Assembly (NCBI GenBank): GCA_035578155.1
Contig: JAPWDM010000005.1
Coordinates: 27,319,608-27,383,607, forward strand
Origin: Brachynemurus nebulosus
Lineage: Eukaryota; Arthropoda; Insecta; Neuroptera; Myrmeleontidae
Direction: 5' to 3'
DNA length: 64,000 nucleotides
The translations under genes were made by a program, and so were the position numbers. This document shows positions 11,101 to 26,100 of the stretch, one piece after another; the stretch's first letter is position 1; the number at the start of each line of letters is the position of its first letter. A model generated the notes under the pieces. It did no database searches. It was not told the origin of the DNA and worked only from the letters and a program-made list of their open reading frames with translations.

Positions 11101-14100
11101 ATCGTAATGATCGCAATCGACTTCGTTGTGTTGTGCACGCCACTTCACTCAAAAACTGGTTTATATCGTTTGTATTTGTACAAACGTATTATTTAGAAAA
11201 ATCTGTGAAACAGTAGTAACAACTTTTTAAATACATTCAATAAAATACATACATTGTATACAAATTTAATATTTTTAAGTTAATTTTTAGTGTTCCGTAC
11301 CAAAATTGACAAAATGGAACTCTTATGAAATCACTGCGCTACCGTGTCACACTAATCTCACATATCTCAGAAATGATAATTTTGAGAAAACTTGATTTAA
11401 ATAAAATATCAGATGGTCTTGATTATTTTAGACATTATTAAAATATATCTGAGATAATTAATTTTTATTATGCGTTATTGATTCAGCGTTGCAGCATTGA
11501 TTTAATAACGTATAAATGTACTATTAATAGATTTGAGCATTACTTTATGGTATTCCATATTTGTAAATAATAAACAAATACTTTACTTTGCAAAATACCA
11601 CTTTTATTTTTGAAACTGTGACAATATTGTTTCGAACCGTTAGTTCATTTTCAAACAGAATTCTGTTTGAAAAATACCACTTTACTTTGCAAAATACCAC
11701 TTTTATTTTTGAAACTGTGACAATATTGTTTCGAACCGTTAGTTCATTTTCAAACAGAATTCTGTTTGAAAAATACCACTTTGCTTTGTAAAATACCACT
11801 TTTATTTTTGAAACTGACAATATTGTTTCGAACCGTTAGTTCATTTTCAAACAGAATTCTGTTTGAAAAATACCACTTTATTTTGCAAAATACCACAAAA
11901 CTGTTTGAAAATGAACTAACGGTTCGAAACAATATTGTCACAGTTTCAAAAATAAAAGTGGTATTTTGCAAAGTAAAGTATTTGTTTATTATTTATAAAT
12001 GTACTGTTTGAAAATATAGGAAATAGGGAATGTGATACAATAAAAATAAAAATTTAAAAATAAAATAGATTAATTATTATATTATTATTATTAACAAATT
12101 AATTAATTTTATTGTCAATATATATACTACGGATTGAGTAGAATCCTTTAAACGTTGTTACGCGTAATTGTTATATTCACATGTGAGACAGATGAAGCCT
12201 ACATATAAAAAAGTATGATCCGAAAGTTGCAATAAGCTGCATTTTATACTGCTTACTGACTAGTCGTCCATCGGCTCTATAAGAGTAAGCAACCATTGTT
12301 AGATGGTGGCTCTTGATTGTTAGATTGTGTTAGTAGTAGGTACATACATATAGTTGGATAGTATGTATCCGCTCCCACCTCGTACCTCGACTACCTCGAC
12401 CACATACATAACGAATATCACACATGCTAACATCCACTATACTACACATACAAACACAAACTCTAAATATGTATACATGTAACAATAGACAGTGGGGAGG
12501 CTTCGCTGCCAAGTTTGATGACGTAAAATTCTGACGACAGCCGGAATGCTAACTATCATAAATAGTAGTTTGGCCTCTTGGTTGTATCTCAAGATACACG
12601 ACAACGCTGCGGTGTCCATTCCCGTCTGTTACAGGCGATTTTCTCTGAAATTACTCGATAGATTTGCAACGAGTATTCGGCAACTATTCGCGGTATTTGG
12701 CCAAATATTAAAGTAGAAAAAAATATTCCCTAATAATACTTTAAATAACAATCCCTACGAGCTATTACATAATACATACAGCTTTCTAGCCATGATATAC
12801 GTACTGTTTAGTACGAATTAATTCATAAATTGCGAAATAGCAAAAAAATTTCAAGGGTAACGTATAGGGTGTCAAAGGAAAGCTTATTGAAGCACGAATT
12901 CAACATTATGTAGGTACTTTTCACGAAAATGGTTAAAAATGGCTGTTCTATGAAAAAAAGTCATAAATTTCATAATTGACAAATTCTAGAATGATCGATT
13001 ATTATAAAAAATTTAACTGTTTATTTCTTTATAACTTTAGAGAAAAATTTTTTTAACAAAAAATATTTTTCACGATGTAAGAAACAACTTTTGTCCTTAC
13101 ACGTTTTCCAAAATTGTTAAATTGAAATTTTTTGTTAAAAGCAACTTATTGTACAGAACACTATTTGTGCAAGTACGACCAGTGCACTTGACCAGCTTTT
13201 TAACCGTTTCATTATTTAATTTATTGACTGTTTCAATCTAGAAGTTTCTTTGTTTCTGGAAATTAAGAAGAAATTTTTAATTTTTTTCATAATTTTTTTA
13301 TAATTTGAGTACTTTGTTTTTCTCAGTTACTTTAAATAAATATGTTTTTATTTATTAAGTCAATGTTAAAACAATTAATACATGTTAATTATTGCCATAA
13401 AAGTAGTCGTTAGTATATTAAATATTATAATTTTTTTATAGACACATTAGAAAAATTTTTTAAAATTTATTATTCGAGATCGAGATCCGTTGTTTTTTCT
13501 CTATTTTAAATAAATTTGTTCATTAAAAGTTTAAAATGAAACTACCATTAACATGATAATAGATTTTGTGATTCATCTGTTAAATAAAGTAAATTACGTC
13601 GGAGTAAATTTTACTCAACCGTAATTGTATAAATATTAGGGGAAGGGCGGAAAGTAATGTCGTTTTTGTGCATGACAGTATATGTTTATCATTGGTCAGG
13701 CTCATTGTGGAAGAACTGTCAAATACTCTGAACCAATCTTGGTCGACCGTCCAAGAATACAGCAGATCAGTAAAGTAAGTAAAGCAGGTGTTTGACTCCC
13801 ACATAATCTTTCTGGAAAAAAAAACAAAGCTAATCAATCCACTATAATTATGCAACTTATTGCTCCAACGGCACAATACAGAAATATTTTTTGATCGCTT
13901 GATTACTGGAGAGTGGAGACGAAAAATGGGTCCTGTATGATAATTCAAAACACGAAAGGCGGGTAGTGATTTTTTCCGTATAAATCGCCACGAAGTACTG
14001 TTAAACAGGTGGAGTATTCGCGGAATCATCCATTTTGAGGTGCTAAAACCTAGACAAACTGTGAAATCAGATCTTTAGGCCGGGCGCACATTGAGACGCA

Positions 14101-17100
14101 GTTAACGCAGGCAGGGCAGTGCAGTTTCTGTGACCCATGTTGTAGAACGGGACAGCGCGAATTGAAACGCAGAGCAGAGCAGAGCAGCACTGCGTCGTAC
14201 GAGATCAATGTGGCATTTGTGAATGTGACACAGAAACTGCGTGACATTGTAACACGTTCTCGAGTTTTAGTTGGTTTTTATTTCCCCGAAATGAAAACAA
14301 TTGAAAAAATTGAAGAAAAACAGTGCTGCTCTGCTCTGCTCTGCTTTTAAATTCGTGCTATCTCGTTCTACAACAAGAGTCACAGAAACCTCCCTGCCCT
14401 GCCTGCGTTAACTGCGTCTCAATGTGCGCCCCGGCCATACAGTTTATTTCTCGTGCTTTCCTGTCCTGCCCTGAAATAATACTACCCGTCAGCTGTATGT
14501 TGCATAATTAACTTTGTCAGTCAGATACATAATGTTCATTTTTGTAATTTATTATTTATTATTAATCGACATTTTTTATACTGGAATATGTTGGATTAGA
14601 ATCTTACTAAATTTATTTAACTATTGTATATTAATATCAGATTACTTACAAATTAATTATAAAAGCTTAAATGTAATTATATATGGTAATAAAATTTTAG
14701 TTTAAATAACATCGATACAGTACCGTTCCAAAAACAGTATCATTAAGCCGGGAAACAATTTTGTAACTGTATAATCTGTTGACAGCTGATGATTAAACCT
14801 TTCAATATAATCATAAATTAAGTTTTCTAAGTATGTTTCAACACACTAGACACTAGAAATTAAAGAGTGAAAATGCCCGTTAGAAATTTTTCGTTTTTGT
14901 AGTATTCATACTTTACGGAGGACATCGTACATGGGTACATAATATATATTTATCTATGAAAATTGTCATTTTTTGGGGTTCCAAAGACAAAATTTCAGCA
15001 TTCTTATTTTTTTGTCAATTTGTCTGTCTGACCATCCATGTCTCACACTCCCTAATTCCTACATCTTTCGCGAATATGAAATTTCCTATGTACATACTAC
15101 AGGTGTAGGTGTCAATTAATGTATCTAGAGCAAAAAGATTTTCTTGAGATACCTATTTTACTTTATTTCGTGTTGGAAAGTGTGGATGAAAATTTCTTTC
15201 GCGTACCACTAATAAAAACGTAATAGTGAAGCTGTACCATTTTTGTGTGTTTTTGATAGTTTTTCGAAATTGCTTTTAGGTAATAAATATGAGTCAAAGA
15301 AAAACACTTACAGTCGACTCTCGTTAATTCGAAACTCGGAGACTCTTAAAATATTACGAATTATCGAGTGTTTGAAATATGAAATGGTTCAAATGGTTCA
15401 AAATCAATCAAAATGTACACTGTATTCAAAATCAATCAAAATGTACTTACAATTTTTCTCTTTCTCTCTGCAACTTTGAATTGTCGAGTGTTTGACGCCG
15501 ATGAGTTCGAATTAACGCGTGGTTTTGTTACATAGCAATGATTTTTTCGTTCGAATTACCAAGTGCATAAAAATGTATTGATTTAGTTCGAAATATAAAG
15601 AGATTTTGTAGGGAACTCGTGATAACTTTGAATTATAGAGAGGTTCGCTTTATCGCAGTTTTGAATTTACGAGAGTGGAGTGTATTTAAAAAAAAAAAGG
15701 CTAAAATAAAACTCAAGTGTAATACAATTAGTAAGACAATTTAACTAATAAAATAGGTTAGTATAATTCGTTATTATTTAACATTATTTAATATATTATT
15801 AGCATGGGATTCAAATCGGTTAAATTTACCAATAAAAACTGTGGTTTCGTGTTTACTGCGTTTTCCTACAATATTGAATGGCCAATGAAATGTTTTATAT
15901 CATTTTTTCGCTGTCAAAGTCTGTCCTAACTTTTTGTTTCATGGTAACAGTGGAAAAATTACAATTTTCTTATGAGACTTAATACACATGAGTAAAATTT
16001 TCATTAGATTGTCATTGTTAAGTATCATTTGCAAAATGTTGAACTTCAAAATGAGTTATTTTTTTGTTTTCCTATTCGTGATTTTTAAATTTTAAAAATT
16101 TGAAAAACTACTGACATTATTTCGGATAATTTTCAGTCTTTCATTGTTAACGTAAAAGGGCCTTTTAGACGGTCATATCAGTTCTCAGTTCAATTTCAGT
16201 TTCAGTCGGACTGTCAGTTTTCCCTACGTGTAAAAATCAAAATCGGAAAGGGGAACTGAAACGGGGACTGAGAACTGACAGGATGGATAGACCTATTTGT
16301 TTCGTTTCAGTTCTTAGAAATCGTATGTGTAAACAAGCGCATCATGCCTCAATCCGTTCGCTCACGTCAGTTTTCTTGAAAGTCTGACAAAGTGCATATT
16401 TTATATAGGCAACTGTCGCTATGTCCAACAAGGATCATGATTTTGTTGTCGAATTTATTAAAATTAATAATACCTTATCGTGTTCATGGAATAAAACAGA
16501 TGTACGTTACCACAATGTAAATATTAGGGAAGCTGCCTACACTCTGCTATTAAAGAAATATAAAGAATACGGTGGTAAATCGCTATGGTAAAATCTAAAA
16601 TAAATAGCCTATGCTCAGCTCACAATAAAGAAGATAAGAAAGTTAAGGACAGTGAAAGAAGTAGAGCAGGAACTGGGGAAGTATACAAACCATCACTATG
16701 GTATTATGATCTCCTTTCGTTCGTCAGCGACCAACAGCCGACTGTAACAAGTGTTAATACCATGGACGGCGAGGATGAAAATCAGGAAGGAATAGGAGAT
16801 ATGTATCCTTATTTATTCGTAAATAAATCAACCAAACACATGGTTCTAAGCGAAGTTCCTTCATTAAATTTATATGCGACAATGAATTTCTTTTAAGAAG
16901 CCAAGCTTTACTCCACTAGCTTCTTTTCTCCCGCTCTTCAGCACCAAAGCTAACACTATTGCAGTGAAATAGTCTTCATCCATGAGTTATTATATTAGCA
17001 CTTTTGAACTAGTATAAGAATATAAGTTGAAGACTTTTAAAGCGAAACACTTTGTTTAGGGCAACTTAAATTATACAAAGAACTGAAACGACTGAGAATA

Positions 17101-20100
17101 GTGAGAACTGAACGGGATCGTGTAAAAACAAACTTTTTTCCGAACTGAAATGAAACGAGAACGGAAACTGAAACTGAACCGAAAACTGATATGACCGTCT
17201 AAAAGGCCCTTAAGAATTACAGCCAATTAAAAAAAAACTAGAGAGATCCAAGAAATTTAAAAAAAGTTATGGATAATATTACTTCATAAAAATATTCAGT
17301 TGAAATTATTTCGAGTAATTTTGATTCTAAGCGAAGAAAACTTAAAGAATTTTAGCCAGTCAGAATTTTTGTTTTTGTTAACTCATAAGATCATACGTAA
17401 GTTTATTGCCTTAGCTACTAAGGAACCCTCACTTAATGTGTGCTTAACACGCACTTGGTACTTTTTTTTATAAAAAAGGATAATGGTATTAACTGCCTTG
17501 TTATTAATAATTATGGGAATTATTTTACATATATAACAACAAGGTCATATGTATACAATATATTTGCTATTTAAATATTAAAACGCTTATTTAATCGCTT
17601 GAATATATTTAGACACATTACTATAAGAAAAAAATAGACATATAAGAATGTTTTTCTTGATAACATAATATTAAAAAATTGGAATAAAAATACCGGTGGT
17701 GTTTTTCTGAGGACTCATCTATACAGGAAAAGTAGGTAATTCATTTATGACTAATTTTGAAAAAAGTTCCTTTATCGCATGAAGAAGTTTTTCTCGCAAT
17801 GGTTCGTTACACTTTTCATAGTAATTTTCGCTGAAAAAATGTAATTAACTTCTTTTTTTTAAATAAAACAACAAAAAGTAATTATTGTAGAAAATTTCCG
17901 ATATATTTTTAATAAAAAAAAAAAAAATCAAATTATTGTTTCCTTACAAAGTCACGTTTTTTCATAGCAGAGTACTAGTATAAAGCAGAGTTGTTTTATA
18001 CAATAAATTTTTAATTTATATCTTGTGCGAGATAACAGGTTTATTGGCATTATCCATTTTAATGAAATTTTTCCATTTATACATACTTGAACACTGTCAT
18101 GTATAAATAACTTCACTTAATATTTTGTCTTTATAAACTTCCTATAAAAGACGCACACCAACATTACATAAATTGGACTCCTATTGTACCCACGTCGCGT
18201 CAAAATAATTTCCGTAAATAGTCCATATTTGCGTCTAGGTCAAAAATGTTAAATATTTGGGGGCGTATCATATCATCATATAAACGATATGACGGGGTTG
18301 TTTAATTTGAAAATTAGAATATTGTTGACTGTAAGAAATTAAATATTATTATCAAATTATGGAAATTATTTTGAGTGTCATTTTGAGTGAATTTTTGATG
18401 AAGGAAACAGAATAAATATCGCATCTTTTAATATTAAGTAATGTGGTCCGATATTAGATTGATATGTTCTTGAAGAAATAACTCTTGAATGATAACGACA
18501 CTCCTGCAAAACGATAATAGTTTTGCAAATAAGATAATGAATTGAGTACAGAGTGAACCAAATATATTTATATTGCATAATAGTAATTTGTGTTTTTAAA
18601 AACAACTACCGTAAATTGGGATGAATAGCACACTTTTTGAATTTTGCATTCGATTGTCATACACTTTTCTATATATTAGATGATATGGAACAATCTAATT
18701 TTAGTCTAATTTTTTAACCGTGAAATTTTAAAATATGGTCAGTCTCTATTAATTCTCACACCGAGAACAGAGGAAACACTACTATCTCTGTACTACTGAT
18801 ACCTGCGTAAACAAAAAAATCCCTTCCACTTCTCCTCATTATGTTGTGTGGGTACACGTGTGGGTTTGATGTTTGCATGTGTGTGAATGGTCACACACAC
18901 AACTACATAACACGTATTAGCGAACAGAGCACCGTGCAGTTTCGGTAAAGCGGGTTCTACACGATGCTACGAACGTTCCTTCCAACGTTCGATCGAACGT
19001 TTGAGGCAATTAAGTTCCATAGTTGATGCGACGAATGTACCTGCTACACGGTGAATCGAATGTTTGATCCAATACGAATGATGATGTGTTGGTACTCAGT
19101 CGACAACGCTGTTATCTGTCTGATGTTATCTCTAATGTTATACACGGATGTTGTCTCTCTTCACATGAACGAGTCGTGCGCAACCAACGAACGCAACCAA
19201 CATTGATCTTCAAACGTTCGAAGCATCCCTTTGACTCGGTGCAAGAATACCGACATCGAACGGGACACGACCAAATGCGAATGTTTGACGCTCGACATTG
19301 GACACTCGTAGGTTCGAACAACGGCTACACGATGCTATGAACCATCCAACGTCGAATGTTGGAAGGTGTTCGTAGCATCGTGTAGCAGCGGCATAATAAT
19401 GGTCTTAATAATACATAATAAATGTCGTGCATTCGGTGACCGACACCGAACGACTAAATGCCTTAAGCTGTGATAGACCAACAAATGATTCCAAGCGATC
19501 CACACTTTTTTGATTTTAGTTTGCTTCTAGTGTTCTATGAATTCTCCCTTTGAGTCAGTAGGTTTTAATGGGGGCGTTAACCGCAAAGAATCGTATTTCC
19601 TTTCATACGGATTTTGGATCACATTCGTACAACCAATTTTCTTTCAGTTGGACGTGGATTATTATCTCTTTAAACGATTAAGACGAGTTAACTCGTCCTG
19701 CAATATGGCGGCTCAAAATGTTGTGATATGTATATAGTCACTGGTACAGGTGCCGCCATCTGTGACAGATTTTCCGGAATACGGTATAATTCTAAATAAT
19801 GTTCAATTTTATCAACATAGTTTAGTATAATTTATTTTTTGTAAATTCCTAGGGTTCACTTTCTTAATGTTTGGATTTTTGATTTTTTTCATTTTCTTTT
19901 TTTGTAGCCTTATCTATTGTACTTATCACTTGGCAGTAAAAAGTCCGGCATTTTGAGACAAAAAAAAATTTTCCATTTGGTTTGTTTAAAAGAGTTAATT
20001 TAGTTAAATATATCGAATATTTGTAAAATGTTAACATAATTTTAGATATTTTTAGTAAATAAAAGAACTAAGATTTGAATTTTGTTATCCTTTTAAACGT

Positions 20101-23100
20101 AAACATAATTTAACTAAATCACAAAACAACAATTTATCCTAACCCAACTTTTACAGTGTTTCACTACTAACTCTTCACATTTAATTTTTTCAAATTAATC
20201 TTATTAGTTTAAACATTTATTTAATTTAGGGTAACTAATTCCAGACTAAAGTACAACTGCCTTCAAATTTTACACTGTTAACTACAGAATGACAAGAAAT
20301 TATTGGTTTTCGCCTGTTCATAATACTATGGTCTATTTCAGTTAAATTTAACCATGCTTCGTAACTTTGAATTTAAATAATTTCTGTTTTCTTGGCTTTA
20401 TCTCTTTTATTATTGCATTTATGTAAATTTTAAATTTGCAGTTTATTTTTAGAAAAGAATAGAAGATCGATTTGTTTCGAATATAAGAATTATTTAATTT
20501 TTAACGAAAACTCGTGATCAATTTTATCTGAAAAGAGGTATACAAACTGTATACCTACATCCCGTTTTACACTATGTAATTCTTCGTGTAAAGCTTTTCA
20601 AGTTTGTTTTGAAGATCCTGAACTTTTATATCTATTTCTTACATAATTTGCAAATATAAATGATTAGTTATCTTATAATCACTTAGATCAGGGGTGGCCA
20701 ACCCAAATGATCTTGCGGACCACTTTGGAAACGCATCATAACTAGCCGCATATAAAATTATGTATTCCTATATATTATGTATTTTTTTTAATACATTGGT
20801 TTTCACTACCTTGGTCATTATAAAATGAATATATTTTCTTTAAGTGTGATAAATCTCGCGGGCCAAAAAAAGTTCAAAGTGGGCCGCGGGTTGACCACCC
20901 CTGACTTACATAATCATCAAATTTTTGTGACGCTTTGTATGTACATTTTATTGTAAAATGTGTTAATGGAATGACTTTTTGTATTTTAATTGTAAAATAA
21001 ATTATTTTTAATATGTTTTCTGATGATTATGAGACGCCTCGTTCTTCCTTATTTGGATTTATAATTTATAAAACATTTTTTTTTTTATTTTTTTTTTATT
21101 TTGTGTAAAAATAATTCCACTTTGGTACTTATTATACTTTTTCTTTACAGTGGAAATTGTACCAAGGATAAAGTAATATTCCAGTTTATTTCAATTGTAC
21201 TTAATGATATATGTACCTGCATTCAACAAAATCATATGCAAATATTTATTAATTGAACAATTTAATAGTGTTTTTTAATGAATCAATTCTCTATTGAGAT
21301 TAAATGCACCATAAAAAACCATTAATTTGAAGTTGTGACTTTGTAGTTTATAGTTTAAAGACGGTTGTATTTGAATTTATCATAAGTTACTTAGTATTAA
21401 TGAACATTAAAATACGTTTGTGACGTCAACAAAGATATCAAGGGGGTTAACAGACACAAATGACAGGTGAAAAAATTTGACGTACCATGACTAAGCAAAG
21501 TTTTAAGAGAAGTAAAGATCAAAGAGCAATAATATAAAAGTAGAAAGAATGTTTACGAAACTTTAAAATGTGATGATATTGTTGTCGCTCATTGTGAGCA
21601 TTTCAGGGTTTTCTACAACTACTTTTTGAATTTTAAGCACAGTATTATAAAGGACACATAAATCAGCGAATAACTATGTATTCTTCAAATAAAAATAAGC
21701 GTAAACTAAATCGTAATTCAGTATCTGTCATAAAAGTATCTTATAATCAAATTAGTTAGTGGTCGATTTACCAATTGAATATTAGTTTGTTATCATACAC
21801 TAACTAGTTGATAGTATTAGTTTATTTCGATAGATATCTATAATTTAGCTGATATATGTACAATGTACATACATATATTAGTACAGTGGAACCTTTTTTT
21901 ATGCGGTGGATAAGAACTGCATAAAGAAATCACACACAAAAAAAAGAAATTATTCAAAAACTTCATAAATAGCTATAAAAAGTATAGTTCGCTCCAAAAA
22001 GAAATTTTATAGAAAATAACTAAATCAAAACACTCAAAACCTCACGATTTCCTTAGAAGTTGCTTTTCTAAACTAAATAAAGTCATTAATTATTGACACC
22101 TGAGAACATTTTATTTCATTTTTATAACATTATAAAAATTGGAATACATACATTTGTTTTATTTAAAAAAAAAAAAAATGCAATAACTTATACAGCTGAA
22201 CTTGTTTTTGTGCGGTGGATAAGGGGCGCATAAAAAAAAATCGCACAAAAAAAATATATTCAACCACATCATAAATAGCTATAAAAAGTATCTAGTTCGA
22301 TCCAGATTGTACAAAAAACTTTTTTTGTGCGGTTGGTCGGGACCGCATAAAAAAAGTTTCATCGAAAAAACCACTCAAAACGCTCTAAACTTAGAAATTT
22401 CCTTAGAAGTTACTTCTATAAACAAGATAAAGCATTAATTTACACGTAGAAACATTTTATTTCAATTTTATAATATTATGAAAATTTTGAAAAATACATC
22501 TGTAACAAAATTAAATGATGCACTAACTTATGTTCTTATGCAATGTATTGATTAAACGCTTAAAAGCCGTTAAAAAGTATTTTTATCAAAGAAAGTTATT
22601 ATAGTAATTGTTTAAGTTCTTACTGTCTCGTGATTTTGATTCACATTATGCATTTTAATGGCCATTTTTTACAAACCGCATAAAAAAATCGCACAAAAAA
22701 GAACCGCATAAAAAGAATTCAGCTGTATTCTTATGCAAAATACTGATTAAATACTTTATTTAGCTGCCTTAATTTTTCCTGGTTTCGGTTCACATTATTG
22801 CACTCTAATGGTCATTTTTTTAAAAAACCGCATAAAAAATGGTTCAGTTGTATTTTATTATTTATACTTTTAATTATACGAGCAAACTGTTGCACATACA
22901 CGCTATATCATTTGCCTATATTTGTCTGTTTTGTTTATTTCAGAAATCGGCTGCGACGCATATTAGCCGACATTGTACGGGTTCACGTGTGGCGGTTGAA
23001 CGTATTTTTATGGACTGGATATGGTGGATTCTTCATGGACTGCCATTTCATCATTTAGTTAGAGTTATGGACTGTTTCTTACACGAAGGTATTAAGGTAT

Positions 23101-26100
23101 GTATGTATATTGTACGTTTAAGAAGAACGTTCGTATTTTCTGGATAATGTTTCAGTTTATGTAATATGTTGAAATTTTAACAAAAAAATTAAAGAAGAAA
23201 CTATTTTTATTTTAATTATATTAAGTGGTTTTGATAAGGAATTCAGTAAGAACTAGATATGGCCGCTTGGGAGTACATTTTACTATGTACTGAGTACACA
23301 AAAGTATATCAAGTTTCAAGAATGAAATTAAACTATTTCCTGTTTACCAGTATTAGTCGGTTTTTATTTTCTCAACATTGTACAATCAACAAAATTCTTT
23401 TAGAATTATTTAGAAACACTCTAGAGATCATTTTAATAATTATTGTAAGGCTCTAAACCAGTGATTCCCATAGTGGGGGTCGCAAAAACTATTTAATGGG
23501 TCGCAGAAACAACTGATTATAGATCACATACCTATTTTCCAGGGCTGGAATAAATGGTTCATAGAAACTATTTAAAATAGAAAATGGGAAATGGTTTCCA
23601 AAAATGCATTTAAAATACAAAATGGAAAATGGTTTTGCTAAACATATTTAAAATAGGAAATAGAAAATAGTTATTTAAAATGAATTATAAAATGCAAAAT
23701 GCTTTTTTTACTTTAAATTTATTCTATAAATTTTTTATCTTGATTTATATTAATAAAAAAAAGTTAAGAAAATGTCAAACGTACTGAAATCAAATAAGGG
23801 CAGTCCTTTGAGAAAATTTTATAAAGTTTGCATGATATGAAAACGAAATTTAACTCTTGAAGTATTGTTACTCAAAAATATTGTAAAATTTAATTCAGCT
23901 GTAACATATTCAAACCTTGAGTACGCTACAACTACGACTTCTAAATTACATATAAAAATCATCTACTCGAAATACCAAAATATTTCTTATCGACGTGTCT
24001 TAAAGACAATAACACAGAACTTGAGTCATAAAAGTTTGATTTGAGAACTGCAACTCTAGTAATAAATTTAACTTAAGTGACATTGCAACTCGAGTTATAA
24101 AAAATTTGAGTCAATTGAATCGACTTACATTTAATTTACAATTTGTTAGACTGCGTTCGAGTTCTATGATTATTATGAGTCATAATCTCATAATTGTCAT
24201 ATCTATAAACATAAATTTAAGTATACAAGCATTTTCATTTTAAATGTAAAATGAATTCAAATTTTCATTTTAAATACAAAATGGAAAATGGTTTAAACGA
24301 ACTTATTTAAAATAGAAAATGTAAAATGCCATTTTGTATTTTAAATACATATTTAAAATGAAATCATTTTAAATAGTTCTCAGCCCTGCTATTTTCTACA
24401 TATTTCCTACCCATTTCTACATATTTCGGTGGTTCACTGGTAAGGCTCTAAACCAGTGATTCCCATAGTGGGAGTCGCAAAAACTATTTAATGGGTCGCA
24501 GAAACAATTGATTATAGGTCACATACCTATTTTCTACACATTTCCTACCCATTTCTACATATTTCGGTGGTTTTTTGAAATTTTTAAGTGAAAGGGGGAT
24601 CGTGGAAAAAAAAGTTTGAGAAACACTGCTCTAAACATGGTTAAAATTAGCATCCTAGAATTCTATTTCTATTGTATTTCTTCAACAAGTTTTACTCTTC
24701 TGGCTAAAGATATCGTTCCGACGAGGAAAAAGTTGGTCCCATTAAAATTCCAATTGGAATAGTTTAATTATTTGAAATTTTTATACAGAAAGGGGCGATA
24801 GTGGCATAAAAATAATGATGTAATTGCATTTCGGAAACCGGAGTAAAAATCGGGCACCTTTTTACAATTTTTTTCGGGTTCGGGAGTCGATGAAAATGGT
24901 AAATCATTTATCGCGATGGATGGGAATTGGACAAAAATTTACTTCTAACGACATCTGTAATTCCATCTTCAAAAATTAAAATTTCAAACCCAAGTTGCCC
25001 TATAGATTCTAACGTAAGTTATTTATAAAATGTGTTAAAATTGAAGACATAGGAATTAAACATTTTGTTCTATCAATTTTTGCCAAAATTGGCAGTCTCG
25101 CATTGGGAGAAAATCGATTTCAGTAGTTGAGGTCACATTTTTTAACAAATTGTACAATTCAGACGTGAAGAATAAAAATTTAGTATCCGAATTTCCCCAA
25201 TTCTGCTAATCCAGTTTTAATCACTTATTTTCAGTTGTTCCATATTTATTGAAACAGAGTATACATTTAATACGCACATACGACACACAGTGTGTACATA
25301 TGTGGGACCCGTAAGTCGAGTAATGTCCTTTTATCAAAAATCATCAACAATTTTTAATAAATAATTATTTTTATTATCGATCAAAGTTTTTGTTATAACA
25401 GACAGAGATAGTTGACTATTCTTATTGTTTTCAAAGAAAAGAAATTTTTTCAAAAATTTTGTCTTAATAAATTAATTGTTTTTAATATTTATTTATAAAT
25501 TAAAATGTTTTTATCCGTATTTACATTTAAATTACAATTAAATATGTTTATTAAATAATTTATTTATTTTTAGAAAATGTTATGCAAAAATTTTAGACAT
25601 AATTACCATGAAGTAATTTTTGAATTATAAAAATAAATTTCCACATTAAGACGTTAAATCACAATATTAAAATATGTATGTTAATTTAAGATAAAATATT
25701 ATATTTTTAAGTAAATATTATTGTACAGTTACCATTGGCAGTTCGTCTATATGAACTACAGGGCTACAGTCCTTCGAATTCAAAATTAGAATTAGAATTT
25801 TCTTCATTTAATATCTTAATTTCTTTTTGAGCCCCTCGTAATTTTATCTTTGATACAATACTGTTTTTAACCCTAGAATCATACGTACTCGTCAAAACGA
25901 CGAACGAACTTCTCTACCTGCTCCAATACTACCACTTGTCGGTACCTGCTTGCTGTGAAACTTCTGTTATCTAATTTATTTGCTATTATAACACATAAGA
26001 CGTATAAATTTTGCTTATAGCTATTGTCGTTTTTTTTATACTGAAATAGTGTGCGTCAAAAGGACGACGATGTATGATTAACCTATATTTTTTTTTAAAG

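Larger units (their letters stand above)
8147..22943 (+). other. sky intron, 14.8 kb, transposon-filled
   Basis: Donor GTAAGT and acceptor ATTTCAG. It holds the elements listed between 8349 and 22850. In 9350-9960, 10060-10610, 12010-13630, 14440-15300, 15690-16150, 17220-18950, 20000-20690, 20910-21290 and 21500-21880 I see only AT-rich DNA without coding signal. Confidence 0.8.

Noticed and set aside
11545..12011. Four ORFs on both strands
   Set aside because: All are translations of the 99-bp repeat units and their inverse.
13580..14029. 149-codon minus-strand ORF as a gene
   Set aside because: The plus strand carries mariner transposase fragments through the same stretch; the minus-strand peptide has no recognisable domain.
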